The notes beneath the pieces were generated by a model. The model made no database searches, had not been told where the DNA came from, and was given only the letters and a program-made list of their open reading frames with translations. Below, one piece after another: positions 15,700-23,537 of a stretch of 33,197 nt of DNA. Every line of letters starts with the position of its first letter. Positions within the stretch are counted from its first letter, which is position 1. Both the position numbers and the translations under genes were made by a program. Source of the stretch: Paludibacteraceae bacterium (lineage in GTDB: Bacteria; Bacteroidota; Bacteroidia; Bacteroidales; Paludibacteraceae); NCBI GenBank assembly GCA_024401565.1, contig JAKSKU010000027.1, positions 1-33,197 on the forward strand, written 5' to 3'.

Positions 15700-17628
15700 T
15701 TACTTAACCTCCTCGAAGTCAACGTCAGTGATGTCATCCTTGTTAGGACCTGACTGACCACCAGCGTTACCACCGTTGAAGCCACCACCCTGGCCAGCCT
15801 GCTGCTGAGCGTTGTACATATCCTGGCTAGCAGCCTGAAGAGTGCTTTCTAGCTCCTTAGTCGCAGCGTCGATTGCAGCGATATCCTGCATTCTGTGAGC
15901 CTCCTTAAGTTTAGCCAAAGCTGTCTCGATCTGATTACGCTTAGCAGAAGGAAGTTTGTCGCCGATCTCCTTAAGCTGCTTCTCTACAGAGAAGATCATA
16001 GAGTCAGCATTGTTAATCTTCTCAATACGCTCCTTCTCCTTCTGGTCTGCGGCAGCATTTGCAGCAGCCTCGTTCTTCATTCTTTCGATTTCCTCCTTCG
16101 ACAAACCAGATGAAGACTCGATACGGATCTTCTGCTCCTTATTTGTAGCCTTATCAAGAGCAGTTACGTTAAGGATACCGTTAGCGTCGATATCGAACGA
16201 CACAACGATCTGAGGCACACCACGTGGAGCAGCTGGAATACCGTCCAAGTGGAAGCGACCGATTGACTTATTCTGTGATGCCATTGGACGCTCACCCTGA
16301 AGAACGTTGATCTCTACTGAAGTCTGGTTGTCAGCGGCAGTTGAGAACACCTGCTCCTTCTTTGTTGGGATAGTTGTGTTTGCATCGATAAGCTTAGTCA
16401 TCACACCACCATAAGTCTCAATACCCAAAGAAAGTGGAGTAACATCAAGTAGCAATACACCACCCGACTCACCGTTGAACTCAGACATCTCACCACCAAG
16501 GACACCACCCTGGATAGCAGCACCTAGAGCCACCACCTCATCTGGATTAACTCCCTTAGATGGAGCCTTGCCGAAGAACTTCTCTACTGCAGACTGGATT
16601 GCAGGAATACGAGTCGAACCACCCACTAGGATAACCTCATCGATATCTGATGTTGAGTAGTTAGCGCTCTGCAATGCAGAACGGCATGGCTCGATTGTAC
16701 GCTGTACCAAATCATCTACCAACTGCTCAAACTTAGAGCGTGAAAGTGTACGAACCAAATGCTTAGGAGCACCGTCTACGACAGTGATATAAGGCAAGTT
16801 GATCTCAGAAGTTGTTGTGTTAGAAAGCTCGATCTTAGCCTTCTCAGCAGCCTCCTTCAATCTCTGCAATGCCATAGCATCCTTACGAAGGTCAAAGCCA
16901 CCGTTCTCTGACTTGAACTCATCAACCAACCACTGGATAACCTTCTCATCGAAGTCGTCTCCTCCTAGGTGTGTATCACCTGCAGTTGCCTTAACTTCGA
17001 ATACACCGTCTCCTAGCTCAAGGACAGACACATCATGTGTACCACCACCACAGTCGAACACAAGAATCTTCATATCCTTATCCTTCTTGTCGATACCGTA
17101 TGCCAACGCAGAAGCTGTAGGCTCGTTAACGATACGACGAACTTTCAAACCAGCGATCTCACCAGCCTCCTTTGTTGCCTGACGCTGTGAATCGTTGAAA
17201 TATGCTGGCACCGTGATAACGGCTTCTGTAACCTCCTCACCAAGATAATCCTCAGCTGTCTTCTTCATCTTCTGAAGCACCATAGCTGAGATTTCCTGTG
17301 GTGTGTAAAGACGTCCGTCGATATCAACACGTGGAGTATTGTTCTCTCCCTTTACTACCTTGTATGGTACTCTTGCGATTTCAGCACCTACACGGTCGTA
17401 TGTCTCACCCATAAATCTCTTGATAGAGAAAATAGTCTTTTCTGGGTTTGTGATTGCCTGACGCTTTGCAGGGTCACCGATCTTTCTCTCTCCACCAGCC
17501 AAAAAACCTACTACGGAAGGAGTTGTTCTCTTACCCTCGCTGTTTGGAATAACTTTTGCTTCGCCACCTTCCATTACGGCTACGCACGAGTTTGTTGTAC
17601 CAAGGTCAATTCCGATAATCTTTCCCAT
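15700..17628 (-). CDS. dnaK: Molecular chaperone DnaK (Hsp70)
   Basis: 642 residues, normal length. DnaK binds unfolded peptide segments in an ATP-controlled cycle driven by DnaJ and GrpE. The ATPase domain starts [18 protein letters not shown] and contains [20 protein letters not shown] and [13 protein letters not shown]. The substrate domain begins near residue 390 ([20 protein letters not shown]). A helical lid and a Gly/Gln-rich tail lead to the conserved end [11 protein letters not shown]. No dnaJ or grpE is adjacent. No CIRCE-type element was seen upstream; a weak promoter candidate is TTTTTG (17704-17699) with CGATGTTG (17679-17672) 19 bases further on. A perfect 7-bp inverted repeat lies at 17755-17771. 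Confidence 0.98.
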   Translation of the reverse strand: MGKIIGIDLGTTNSCVAVMEGGEAKVIPNSEGKRTTPSVVGFLAGGERKIGDPAKRQAITNPEKTIFSIKRFMGETYDRVGAEIARVPYKVVKGENNTPRVDIDGRLYTPQEISAMVLQKMKKTAEDYLGEEVTEAVITVPAYFNDSQRQATKEAGEIAGLKVRRIVNEPTASALAYGIDKKDKDMKILVFDCGGGTHDVSVLELGDGVFEVKATAGDTHLGGDDFDEKVIQWLVDEFKSENGGFDLRKDAMALQRLKEAAEKAKIELSNTTTSEINLPYITVVDGAPKHLVRTLSRSKFEQLVDDLVQRTIEPCRSALQSANYSTSDIDEVILVGGSTRIPAIQSAVEKFFGKAPSKGVNPDEVVALGAAIQGGVLGGEMSEFNGESGGVLLLDVTPLSLGIETYGGVMTKLIDANTTIPTKKEQVFSTAADNQTSVEINVLQGERPMASQNKSIGRFHLDGIPAAPRGVPQIVVSFDIDANGILNVTALDKATNKEQKIRIESSSGLSKEEIERMKNEAAANAAADQKEKERIEKINNADSMIFSVEKQLKEIGDKLPSAKRNQIETALAKLKEAHRMQDIAAIDAATKELESTLQAASQDMYNAQQQAGQGGGFNGGNAGGQSGPNKDDITDVDFEEVK

Positions 17629-17754
17629 GACTTTATCTATTTTTTATTATTATCATTGTTTTACTGTATGGCAACATCGCCGTACGCTTCTAATATTTCA
17701 AAAAGCGCGCCAATGCCCTATTTCCCGTGCCAACGTGAAAATCACTGTCATAAA

Positions 17755-17771
17755 TCTGCCACTATGGCAGA
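17755..17771. promoter_or_regulatory. Inverted repeat upstream of dnaK, possible operator
   Basis: TCTGCCA-CTA-TGGCAGA is a perfect 7-bp inverted repeat about 127 bases before the dnaK start. TGCCA also occurs at 17729-17733 and TGTCA at 17746-17750. It could be a regulator site or the remnant of a repeat. Confidence 0.35.
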
Positions 17772-17815
17772 CTGCACGTTGCGCAATGCGACATTTCTTC
17801 ACAAAAAGGTGGGGA

Positions 17816-17857
17816 GTTTCTGGTTTCAAGTTTCAAGTTTCAGGTTTCGGGTTTCAG
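17816..17857. repeat. Six tandem GTTTCNN heptamers
   Basis: Consecutive seven-base units GTTTCTG, GTTTCAA, GTTTCAA, GTTTCAG, GTTTCGG, GTTTCAG fill 42 bases between dnaK and the TSCPD gene. Confidence 0.9.
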
Positions 17858-17870
17858 GGATCTTCCTATA

Positions 17871-17899
17871 AAACAAAAAAGACGCGATCACTCGCGTCT
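17871..17899 (-). terminator. Rho-independent terminator of the TSCPD gene
   Basis: AGACGCGA (17880-17887) pairs with TCGCGTCT (17892-17899) over a four-base loop. On the minus strand it is followed by TTTTTTGTTT. Confidence 0.88.
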
Positions 17900-17924
17900 C
17901 AAACAAATCTATTCTTCAAACTTG

Positions 17925-18236
17925 TCATTTGCTGGCCAGAATCATTTTCAATGCCTGGGCAAACTGATCTGGACATGATGTCGGCTTGGGTCCACACGTC
18001 GTGCCAGAAAATCTATCAATCACAAACTCCGCCTTCAACCCGACAACCAATCTGCTGATTCCCATCGCGTTACCTGGACATCCTCCTACTATCTGAGCAG
18101 CCTTGATTTCATGAGTCTCTCCATCGACAACGATATCCATCATCCTACTGCATACTCCTTGCGGAAAATAACGTGCAACTAGATTCCCTTTTTCATCTCT
18201 CTTGCACTCAATTGTACTTCTATTGAAAATCTCCAT
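17925..18236 (-). CDS. TSCPD domain protein
   Basis: 103 residues from the ATG at 18236; an in-frame TTG at 18242 is a weaker start. The protein has the TSCPD signature (PTSCPDQFAQAL near the end) and conserved cysteines in GVCSRMM, GGCPGNAMG and TTCGPKPTSC. The same domain forms the C-terminal part of B12-dependent class II ribonucleotide reductases and also exists as a small free-standing family like this one. The cysteine pattern suggests metal binding, but the function is unknown. It has its own promoter box and terminator. Confidence 0.87.
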   Translation of the reverse strand: MEIFNRSTIECKRDEKGNLVARYFPQGVCSRMMDIVVDGETHEIKAAQIVGGCPGNAMGISRLVVGLKAEFVIDRFSGTTCGPKPTSCPDQFAQALKMILASK

Positions 18237-18256
18237 ACTCAATTCTTTTTATGTTG

Positions 18257-18264
18257 CAAAAATA
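18257..18264 (-). promoter_or_regulatory. -7 box of the TSCPD gene
   Basis: TATTTTTG on the minus strand matches TAnnTTTG, 20 bases before the ATG at 18236. Confidence 0.55.
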
Positions 18265-18297
18265 CATCTTAAATTATTAAATTAAAGGAATAAGCAT

Positions 18298-18305
18298 TAT
18301 TTTTG
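18298..18305 (+). promoter_or_regulatory. -7 box of the lipoprotein gene
   Basis: TATTTTTG matches TAnnTTTG. Transcription would begin near 18311-18313, almost at the first possible GTG (18315), which favours the next GTG (18324) as start. Confidence 0.55.
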
Positions 18306-18323
18306 TATTTATAAGTGATACTA

Positions 18324-19592
18324 GTGAAAAAAATAATATACAGATTTGCTATACTTGCCTTATGCATAACATTGGCATCGTGCTTCAACACGAAGAACGA
18401 TGGCGATGCCTTATACTCTTATCCTGATGAAAACTTCAATCAGGAATATGCAAACGCAAATATAGAAAACGTATTGCTTCAACAAGTGCTTTACGGACAT
18501 GGCTGCGAAGCGATATACGACGATTCTGTAAAATATATGTACACTGAGTCTGACATGATCGCCCTGGGGGATATTCTAAAAACAAAAATGGAAGACATGG
18601 GTCTGCAGCTAAACCCCAAACTGTTCAAACAGCAAGTGGAAAAGACTCATGGTGTGAAATGCGAACGCCCGTGCCATTTTGCACTTAACGAAAACAGAAT
18701 GATGATGTATATCATCCCCGGACAAAACAAGCCAGAACCACAATACGATTTCAACTTTAGCATAACGGAATCGACTAAAAAACAAAACTATCACGTCATC
18801 TTCGATCCACGCGTCGGACTTATGTATCCCGCACTATTCCTGCCAGAGGTGATAGACTATGCCAAAGAGTACCACAATGTGGCATTGGCTGAGGCGTCAT
18901 TAAAGATACCCAAAATAAAAGGCGAAAAGATCAAAAAATGGAAAGACGATAAGTATTTGTCGACATCAAGAACGGAAGTGCTGAACATGATCTATCACAT
19001 CAACAAATATATCATATATGAAGATCGTGAAAGTCTTGATTTTCTAGTAAATACAAACATGAACGTTCTTCAGTCAATGTTTGTGGATTTCAGAATGGAG
19101 AATGAGCCGATGATAGATTCTCTGATCCTGATACGAACAAGAAGAGGCAAGGCAAGACTGGAGGCTTTGTTCGCAGAAAGAGAGGCTGACGGCTCCGTCT
19201 ACACCCGACAAGGCCTACTTGACTACATAACCAAGAACGAGAAACAAAAAACGCCAAAATTCCAAAACACAATACATCAATACATTGCCGGATGCTTCGG
19301 TCATGACAGCTATTACGACCGAATGGAAAGATTTCCAAAAATCCTTACCGACAATTTCACTCTTGACGAACGCCGTCAGATAGTGGCAAAAATACTGAAT
19401 GCCATTTACCCCGTATACGTCGGACAAGATATAGACAAGACAATGGAAGTGATCATAAAGTATGATCCCGGGTTCATCGACTACGCTGTGAAAAATAAAT
19501 ATTTTGGTCTTGACGAATTGCGTACATGCCTGTCTATATACAGGATGCGTTTCCTAGCGGAGAAATGGGCCATACGAGCACCATTTGAATAA
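18324..19592 (+). CDS. Lipoprotein of unknown function
   Basis: 422 residues from GTG 18324. GTG 18315 adds three residues but lies right at the predicted transcription start. The first 20 residues (KKIIYRFAILALCITLASC) are a lipoprotein signal with lipobox LASC, so the protein is anchored to a membrane. I do not recognise the rest. It contains no repeats and no obvious catalytic motif; the region after residue 190 is mainly helical and charged. A segment FNFSITESTKKQNYHVIFDPRVG about residues 150-170 looks like beta strands. The leader is very short or absent. It converges on the ComEA-like gene with only 20 bases between stops. Confidence 0.8.
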   Translation: MKKIIYRFAILALCITLASCFNTKNDGDALYSYPDENFNQEYANANIENVLLQQVLYGHGCEAIYDDSVKYMYTESDMIALGDILKTKMEDMGLQLNPKLFKQQVEKTHGVKCERPCHFALNENRMMMYIIPGQNKPEPQYDFNFSITESTKKQNYHVIFDPRVGLMYPALFLPEVIDYAKEYHNVALAEASLKIPKIKGEKIKKWKDDKYLSTSRTEVLNMIYHINKYIIYEDRESLDFLVNTNMNVLQSMFVDFRMENEPMIDSLILIRTRRGKARLEALFAEREADGSVYTRQGLLDYITKNEKQKTPKFQNTIHQYIAGCFGHDSYYDRMERFPKILTDNFTLDERRQIVAKILNAIYPVYVGQDIDKTMEVIIKYDPGFIDYAVKNKYFGLDELRTCLSIYRMRFLAEKWAIRAPFE

Positions 19593-19612
19593 TAATCAAG
19601 TTTGCTACCTGA

Positions 19613-20596
19613 TCACTTGAACTCCAGATATTTTTCCGCTCTGCCATTCACAATTTCATCATAGCCTTCTTCATGCCTGATCTCATCAAACGAGTTGTAT
19701 CGCTTACCGCTTTTGATTCTATGCTTTAGTGTCTTCAGCAAATTGCCCTTTAAATATGGGTGCCACAAATTATATGAATTAGTATTGTTGATGTCTATTC
19801 TTTTTATCACACTAGCGTCGCACACAACATTCTTTCTTATTCGCTCCACAACAGCATCATCGATACTGTAAACTTCCGACAGCTGGTCTACGCTATAGAA
19901 TCCTCCTAGAGAGGTGCGGAACTTCACAATGTTCAACGCACGTTTCTCGCCTATGCCAGGCAACTTACGCAATTCTGCCGTGTCTGCCGTATTGATATCA
20001 ACAAGCAACGTCGCCACACGGCTGTTCGCCTCCGTCCGTTTATATTCCGTCTTCTCATATTTATATATAGGCGCAGTCACCCCTTTTTTCTCTGCCCGAG
20101 AAATCTCAACGTAAGGGCGAAGATAGTCGTACCTGCCATCACGGAAAGCATATATATCAAAAAAATTGTCGACGCTTCTAAAACCATATCTCTTCCTGTA
20201 TTTCAATATCGTTGCGACCACTTTGGGAGGAATGCCTAGTGATATAAAACCCGCAGAGTCAAGAGTGTTGGGATCAAAAGAGAAAAGGTTGGGTTCAATC
20301 CGCGTCTTCACGGCAGAATCCGGAGCAAATTCTAAACCACGATCGTTTTTTTCCGACATTTCAAGAGTCTTCGCATCAGCTATCTCCTGTTTGAAACGCT
20401 CCACTTCAGCGGCAAAATCACTTTCCATCTCACTGTTGAACGACTGTGCTTCCGCATTCATCAAACACATCCGAAACACAATCACTCCGACTAGCATAAT
20501 TGCCACCATTATCAGACTAGCCACCACATTAACATTACGATTATGCTGCTCAAGATTCTTGAACAACTGCTCATCATCTAAATCTTCTGGATTCAT
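19613..20596 (-). CDS. Membrane-anchored helix-hairpin-helix (ComEA-like) protein
   Basis: 327 residues from ATG 20596; the in-frame GTG at 20620 lies only a few bases after the predicted transcription start. A short cytoplasmic segment is followed by one membrane helix (VVASLIMVAIMLVGVIVF, about residues 24-41), then a coiled-coil-prone stretch and three helix-hairpin-helix regions. The best is INTADTAELRKLPGIGEKRALNIVKFR; the others are around GFISLGIPPKVVATILKYR and near the C-terminus. The HHH pairs bind DNA backbone without sequence preference, as in ComEA, which receives incoming DNA during natural transformation. A different role such as envelope scaffolding is possible. No comEC is nearby. 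Confidence 0.85.
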   Translation of the reverse strand: MNPEDLDDEQLFKNLEQHNRNVNVVASLIMVAIMLVGVIVFRMCLMNAEAQSFNSEMESDFAAEVERFKQEIADAKTLEMSEKNDRGLEFAPDSAVKTRIEPNLFSFDPNTLDSAGFISLGIPPKVVATILKYRKRYGFRSVDNFFDIYAFRDGRYDYLRPYVEISRAEKKGVTAPIYKYEKTEYKRTEANSRVATLLVDINTADTAELRKLPGIGEKRALNIVKFRTSLGGFYSVDQLSEVYSIDDAVVERIRKNVVCDASVIKRIDINNTNSYNLWHPYLKGNLLKTLKHRIKSGKRYNSFDEIRHEEGYDEIVNGRAEKYLEFK

Positions 20597-20632
20597 AGGA
20601 TCATGACTAACATTAGACACTCATATTTTGCA

Positions 20633-20640
20633 CAAAATTA
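20633..20640 (-). promoter_or_regulatory. -7 box of the ComEA-like gene
   Basis: TAATTTTG on the minus strand matches TAnnTTTG, 36 bases before the ATG at 20596. It lies back to back with the herA-like promoter. Confidence 0.5.
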
Positions 20641-20663
20641 TCAAATTTTTGGATAAAAATAGC

Positions 20664-20671
20664 TACTTTTG
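20664..20671 (+). promoter_or_regulatory. -7 box of the HerA-like gene
   Basis: TACTTTTG matches TAnnTTTG, 33 bases before ATG 20705. It contains the TTG codon at 20669 that would otherwise be read as an upstream start. Confidence 0.55.
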
Positions 20672-20704
20672 CAAGGTTATTTGAATGAAAGATCATATAG
20701 AGAT

Positions 20705-22471
20705 ATGCTTATTAACTTAAATACAAAAGATGCTGAAGCCAATTTGCTTCACGCCGCATTTTCCGACAGATTGATAGGTATCGTACCTAAAATGGCCAAC
20801 CGCCACGGTTTGATCGCAGGAGCGACAGGTACAGGTAAGACAGTTTCCCTACAGGTATTAGCAGAGGGATTCTCTCAAATGGGAGTTCCTGTTTTTATGG
20901 CCGATATGAAAGGCGACTTGTCTGGAGTAGCCAAAGAGGGCAAAATGAACAAGTTCATGGAGAAACGTCAGGCGGAGTTCGGCATTGAATACGGATTCCA
21001 GGCATTCCCAGTGGAATTTTTCGATGTGTTTAAGGAGCAAGGTAATCCTATCCGCGTGACAGTCAATGATCTTGGATCACAGTTGTTGTCGCGTATTCTA
21101 GAGCTAAACGACACTCAGGAGGGCGTACTGACTATCGCATTCCGAGTAAGCCGCGAGCAAAACAAGCCTATGGAGACGCTGACTGATCTTCGTAACATGT
21201 TGACTTATGTGAGTGAGCATGCCGCTGAACTTTCTGCCACTCTTGGCGCTGTCTCTACAGCCAGTGTCGGAGCAATCCAGCGTGCGCTTCTTCGCCTTGA
21301 GGAAGAAGGTGGCGACAAGTTCCTTTGCGGAAAGAGTTTCAACGTGATGGATTTTATCAAGACTAAGGATGGCAAGGGAGTCATCAATATCTTGGCTGCA
21401 GACAAACTTGGCAATTCTCCGCTTCTATACTCTACATTCCTATTCTGGTTGTTGACTGCTCTATATGAGAATCTTCCCGAGGTTGGAGACGCTGACAAAC
21501 CTAAATTCGTCTTCTTCTTCGACGAGGCACATTTGCTTTTCAACGACACTCAGAAAGCCGTATTGGATAAGATTGAGAAGATTGTCCGTTTGATTCGTTC
21601 AAAGGGAGTCGGTGTTTATTTCATCACACAGTCGCCAATCGATATACCAGAGAATGTGTTGGCTCAGCTTGGAAACAAGATCCAGCATGCTCTACGTGCG
21701 TTTACTCCTAAGGATCAGCGTACTATCAAGAGTGTTGCCGACGGATTCCGTGAGAATCCTGCATTCAAGAGTGAAGAGGCACTTCTTGAGTTGGAGACGG
21801 GAGAGGCACTAATCTCATTCTTGGACGAGAAGGGTGCACCTACAATGGTGGAGAGAGCGAAGATGTTGTCTCCTGCCGGTCAGATTGGTCCAATCACAGA
21901 TGAGGAACGACGTGAGTTTATCACAAAATCGTCATTCTACGAGAAGGAGACTCCTGCTGTAAAGAAAGAGAAAGTGGAGGAGAAGGCTGAGACTAAGGTC
22001 AAGGAAGAACCAAAGGTAGAGGATAAAAGTGCTGAAGTTTTGGCAGAGGTTGAGGAGATGGTTGCCGAGATGCAGGCAAAGGTTGATGAGATTACAGAAT
22101 TAAAGAATAAGATTGCTGAATTCCGTGCCACAACCAAGAATGCTGACGACGCAAAAGATGACATCAAGGATCCGTTGGCAGACGCCCAGAAGTTGAAGAA
22201 AGAGGTAAGCCAGATGTTCCGCGACGTTGCAAAGAAGGTTGGTGATTCTTCTGACAAGGGATTGAAATCAGCTCTTTCAAAAGCGGAGAAACTTGACAAA
22301 GCTGCAGAAAGTGGACTTGACAAAGTAAAGAAGGAGTATGACACAGTGCGTGGAATGCTTACAAAACTTGAAGCCAAGGAGAAGAAAGAGAAAGAAAAGA
22401 GAAACAAGACAATCTTGAAATTCTTGAAGGATCTTATTCTTGCAATATTCAAGGGAAGTAAAAAAAGATAA
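20705..22471 (+). CDS. HerA-like (DUF853/YjgR) ATPase
   Basis: 588 residues from ATG 20705; a TTG at 20669 lies in the promoter box. Walker A is GATGTGKT (39-46), Walker B FFFDEAHLLF with DEAH at 273-276, followed by an RSKGVGVYFITQSPIDIP sensor region. This places it in the HerA/FtsK superfamily, YjgR branch, hexameric DNA-translocating or remodelling ATPases of unclear role. After about residue 415 the protein changes to a Lys/Glu-rich coiled-coil section and ends in a short hydrophobic stretch and a basic tail (KFLKDLILAIFKGSKKR), perhaps a membrane or nucleic-acid contact. No NurA nuclease or defence partner is adjacent. A compact structured element begins five bases after the stop. Confidence 0.9.
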   Translation: MLINLNTKDAEANLLHAAFSDRLIGIVPKMANRHGLIAGATGTGKTVSLQVLAEGFSQMGVPVFMADMKGDLSGVAKEGKMNKFMEKRQAEFGIEYGFQAFPVEFFDVFKEQGNPIRVTVNDLGSQLLSRILELNDTQEGVLTIAFRVSREQNKPMETLTDLRNMLTYVSEHAAELSATLGAVSTASVGAIQRALLRLEEEGGDKFLCGKSFNVMDFIKTKDGKGVINILAADKLGNSPLLYSTFLFWLLTALYENLPEVGDADKPKFVFFFDEAHLLFNDTQKAVLDKIEKIVRLIRSKGVGVYFITQSPIDIPENVLAQLGNKIQHALRAFTPKDQRTIKSVADGFRENPAFKSEEALLELETGEALISFLDEKGAPTMVERAKMLSPAGQIGPITDEERREFITKSSFYEKETPAVKKEKVEEKAETKVKEEPKVEDKSAEVLAEVEEMVAEMQAKVDEITELKNKIAEFRATTKNADDAKDDIKDPLADAQKLKKEVSQMFRDVAKKVGDSSDKGLKSALSKAEKLDKAAESGLDKVKKEYDTVRGMLTKLEAKEKKEKEKRNKTILKFLKDLILAIFKGSKKR

Positions 22472-22475
22472 AGAA

Positions 22476-22557
22476 CGAACGCCACCCACCAACCGTGGAA
22501 CGTTGTCAAAGCAAGCCATGGTTGGACAACGTCGTAGACATTGTGCCGTGGCGAGCG
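22476..22557 (+). other. GC-rich structured element, possible RNA with pseudoknot
   Basis: Three pairings fit this 82-base stretch. The outer stem is CGAACGCCAC (22476-22485) with GTGGCGAGCG (22548-22557), eight of ten pairs. Stem A is CCAACCGTGG (22489-22498) with CCATGGTTGG (22516-22525), ten of ten counting one G-U. Stem B is AACGTTGTC (22499-22507) with GACAACGTC (22525-22533), eight of nine. A and B interleave, so they form either a pseudoknot or two competing folds. The element is clearly more GC-rich than its surroundings. No T tract follows, so it is not an ordinary terminator. Confidence 0.45.
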
Positions 22558-22591
22558 AATGTAATTAAATACCGGTATATAATAAAAGTAT

Positions 22592-23374
22592 ATGAAGAAA
22601 TTATTGATTTCAGCGTTGATGCTATTGTCCACATTGACAGCATCAGCACAGTTGATCTCCGCCGCACGCGATAATGAAGGTGTGAAATTTGGTGTTAGAG
22701 GTTCGTTTGCGTTGAGCAATATGAATCAGAAGGTTGACAATGCTATTAACATTTTGAACGTGGCTGGAGCGTCTGCCACATCTAAGCAGCTACCTGCCTT
22801 TGCAGTAGGCATGTCAATGAATCTTCCTATATTGGAAAGCTTTCACTTCAATATTGAATTGAAGTATGCAATGAAAGGTCAAAAAACTATAGCAGAGGCT
22901 AATTATTTGAGTAAAAACTTTGAGACTATCAGACTAGAACGTATAGGTTATTTGGAGTTGCCTATCCAACCTCAGTTCAGACTTAATTTGAGTCGTTCTG
23001 CTCATGTCAACGTTAATGTAGGTCCATATCTTGGTTTGGCTTTGCATAGCAATATCAAGACAAACGCACACGAAGAGGGAGAGGATGATGTCACAACAAA
23101 ATTCTATACTTTCACAGGAAAGAGTTTCACAAAAGTTGAAGGAGGCAGCAGAAAGTGGAGTGATCCATCTGACGATTACAAGGCAAAATATAGCCGTCTG
23201 GATGCAGGATTGGCATTGGGTGTAGATTTTGAAATCGAGCATTTCCATATCGGAGTCTCTTACGACCTAGGATTAAAGGATATCTATGTTGACGCAAGAG
23301 ATCAAAAAAACAATTCTTACTATAATCCATACAAGAACCGCACTGCGTTGTTCACTCTTGGTATCGACTTCTAA
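22592..23374 (+). CDS. PorT-like outer-membrane beta-barrel protein
   Basis: 260 residues with a signal peptide (MKKLLISALMLLSTLTASAQ). The mature part alternates amphipathic strands and turns: FGVRGSFALSNM, HFNIELKYAMKGQKT, IGYLELPIQPQFRLNL, VNVNVGPYLGLALH, LALGVDFEIEHFHIGVSYDLGLKDI, and an aromatic last strand TLGIDF. This pattern is the PorT/OmpW-like eight-strand barrel family (outer membrane protein beta-barrel domain). It is related to the barrel at 31878-32690 (shared YDLGL-DI segment and L-Y-E-L/V-P strand). The role is unknown; being PorT-like does not make it a T9SS part. No clear promoter box; it may be read from the HerA-like gene. Confidence 0.82.
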   Translation: MKKLLISALMLLSTLTASAQLISAARDNEGVKFGVRGSFALSNMNQKVDNAINILNVAGASATSKQLPAFAVGMSMNLPILESFHFNIELKYAMKGQKTIAEANYLSKNFETIRLERIGYLELPIQPQFRLNLSRSAHVNVNVGPYLGLALHSNIKTNAHEEGEDDVTTKFYTFTGKSFTKVEGGSRKWSDPSDDYKAKYSRLDAGLALGVDFEIEHFHIGVSYDLGLKDIYVDARDQKNNSYYNPYKNRTALFTLGIDF

Positions 23375-23398
23375 AGATATTTGGTTTATATAATCGTT

Positions 23399-23427
23399 AG
23401 AGACGTGGTAATCCACGTCTCTTTTTT
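23399..23427 (+). terminator. Rho-independent terminator after the PorT-like gene
   Basis: AGAGACGTGG (23399-23408) pairs perfectly with CCACGTCTCT (23413-23422) over a TAAT loop, followed by T to 23427. Confidence 0.92.
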
Positions 23428-23435
23428 GTTTCAAG

Positions 23436-23498
23436 TCCCTTTCTCTTCCCTCAAACCTTTCCCTTCAATCTTTCTCCTCTAATCTTTATTCTTTCATT
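23436..23498. repeat. 63-base G-free pyrimidine tract with 13-14 base periodicity
   Basis: No G occurs for 63 bases. Inside it, CCCTCAAACCTTT (23448-23460), CCCTTCAATCTTT (23461-23473) and CTCCTCTAATCTTT (23474-23487) form an imperfect tandem repeat. It lies between a terminator and the kdsB promoter box. Confidence 0.7.
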
Positions 23499-23507
23499 GC
23501 ATTTCAT

Positions 23508-23515
23508 TAATTTTG
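23508..23515 (+). promoter_or_regulatory. -7 box of kdsB
   Basis: TAATTTTG matches TAnnTTTG, 22 bases before the kdsB ATG. Confidence 0.55.
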
Positions 23516-23537
23516 CGAACCGTTAATTTTATGAACA

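Noticed and set aside
15895-17182. Plus-strand ORFs across the dnaK region
   Set aside because: They are antisense shadows of dnaK with no family resemblance or promoter.
17715-17740. Sigma-54-like promoter before dnaK (TTGGCACGG on the minus strand)
   Set aside because: The -12 element TTGC is not at the required distance.
17816-17857. CRISPR-like repeat
   Set aside because: Units are seven bases with no spacers and no cas genes nearby.
17627-18058. 143-codon plus-strand ORF upstream of the TSCPD gene
   Set aside because: It runs through the heptamer repeat, a terminator and the antisense of the TSCPD gene; its composition is not protein-like.
21937-22719. 260-codon minus-strand ORF
   Set aside because: It is a shadow of the Lys/Glu-rich end of the HerA-like gene, giving a Ser/Phe-rich product, and crosses the structured element.
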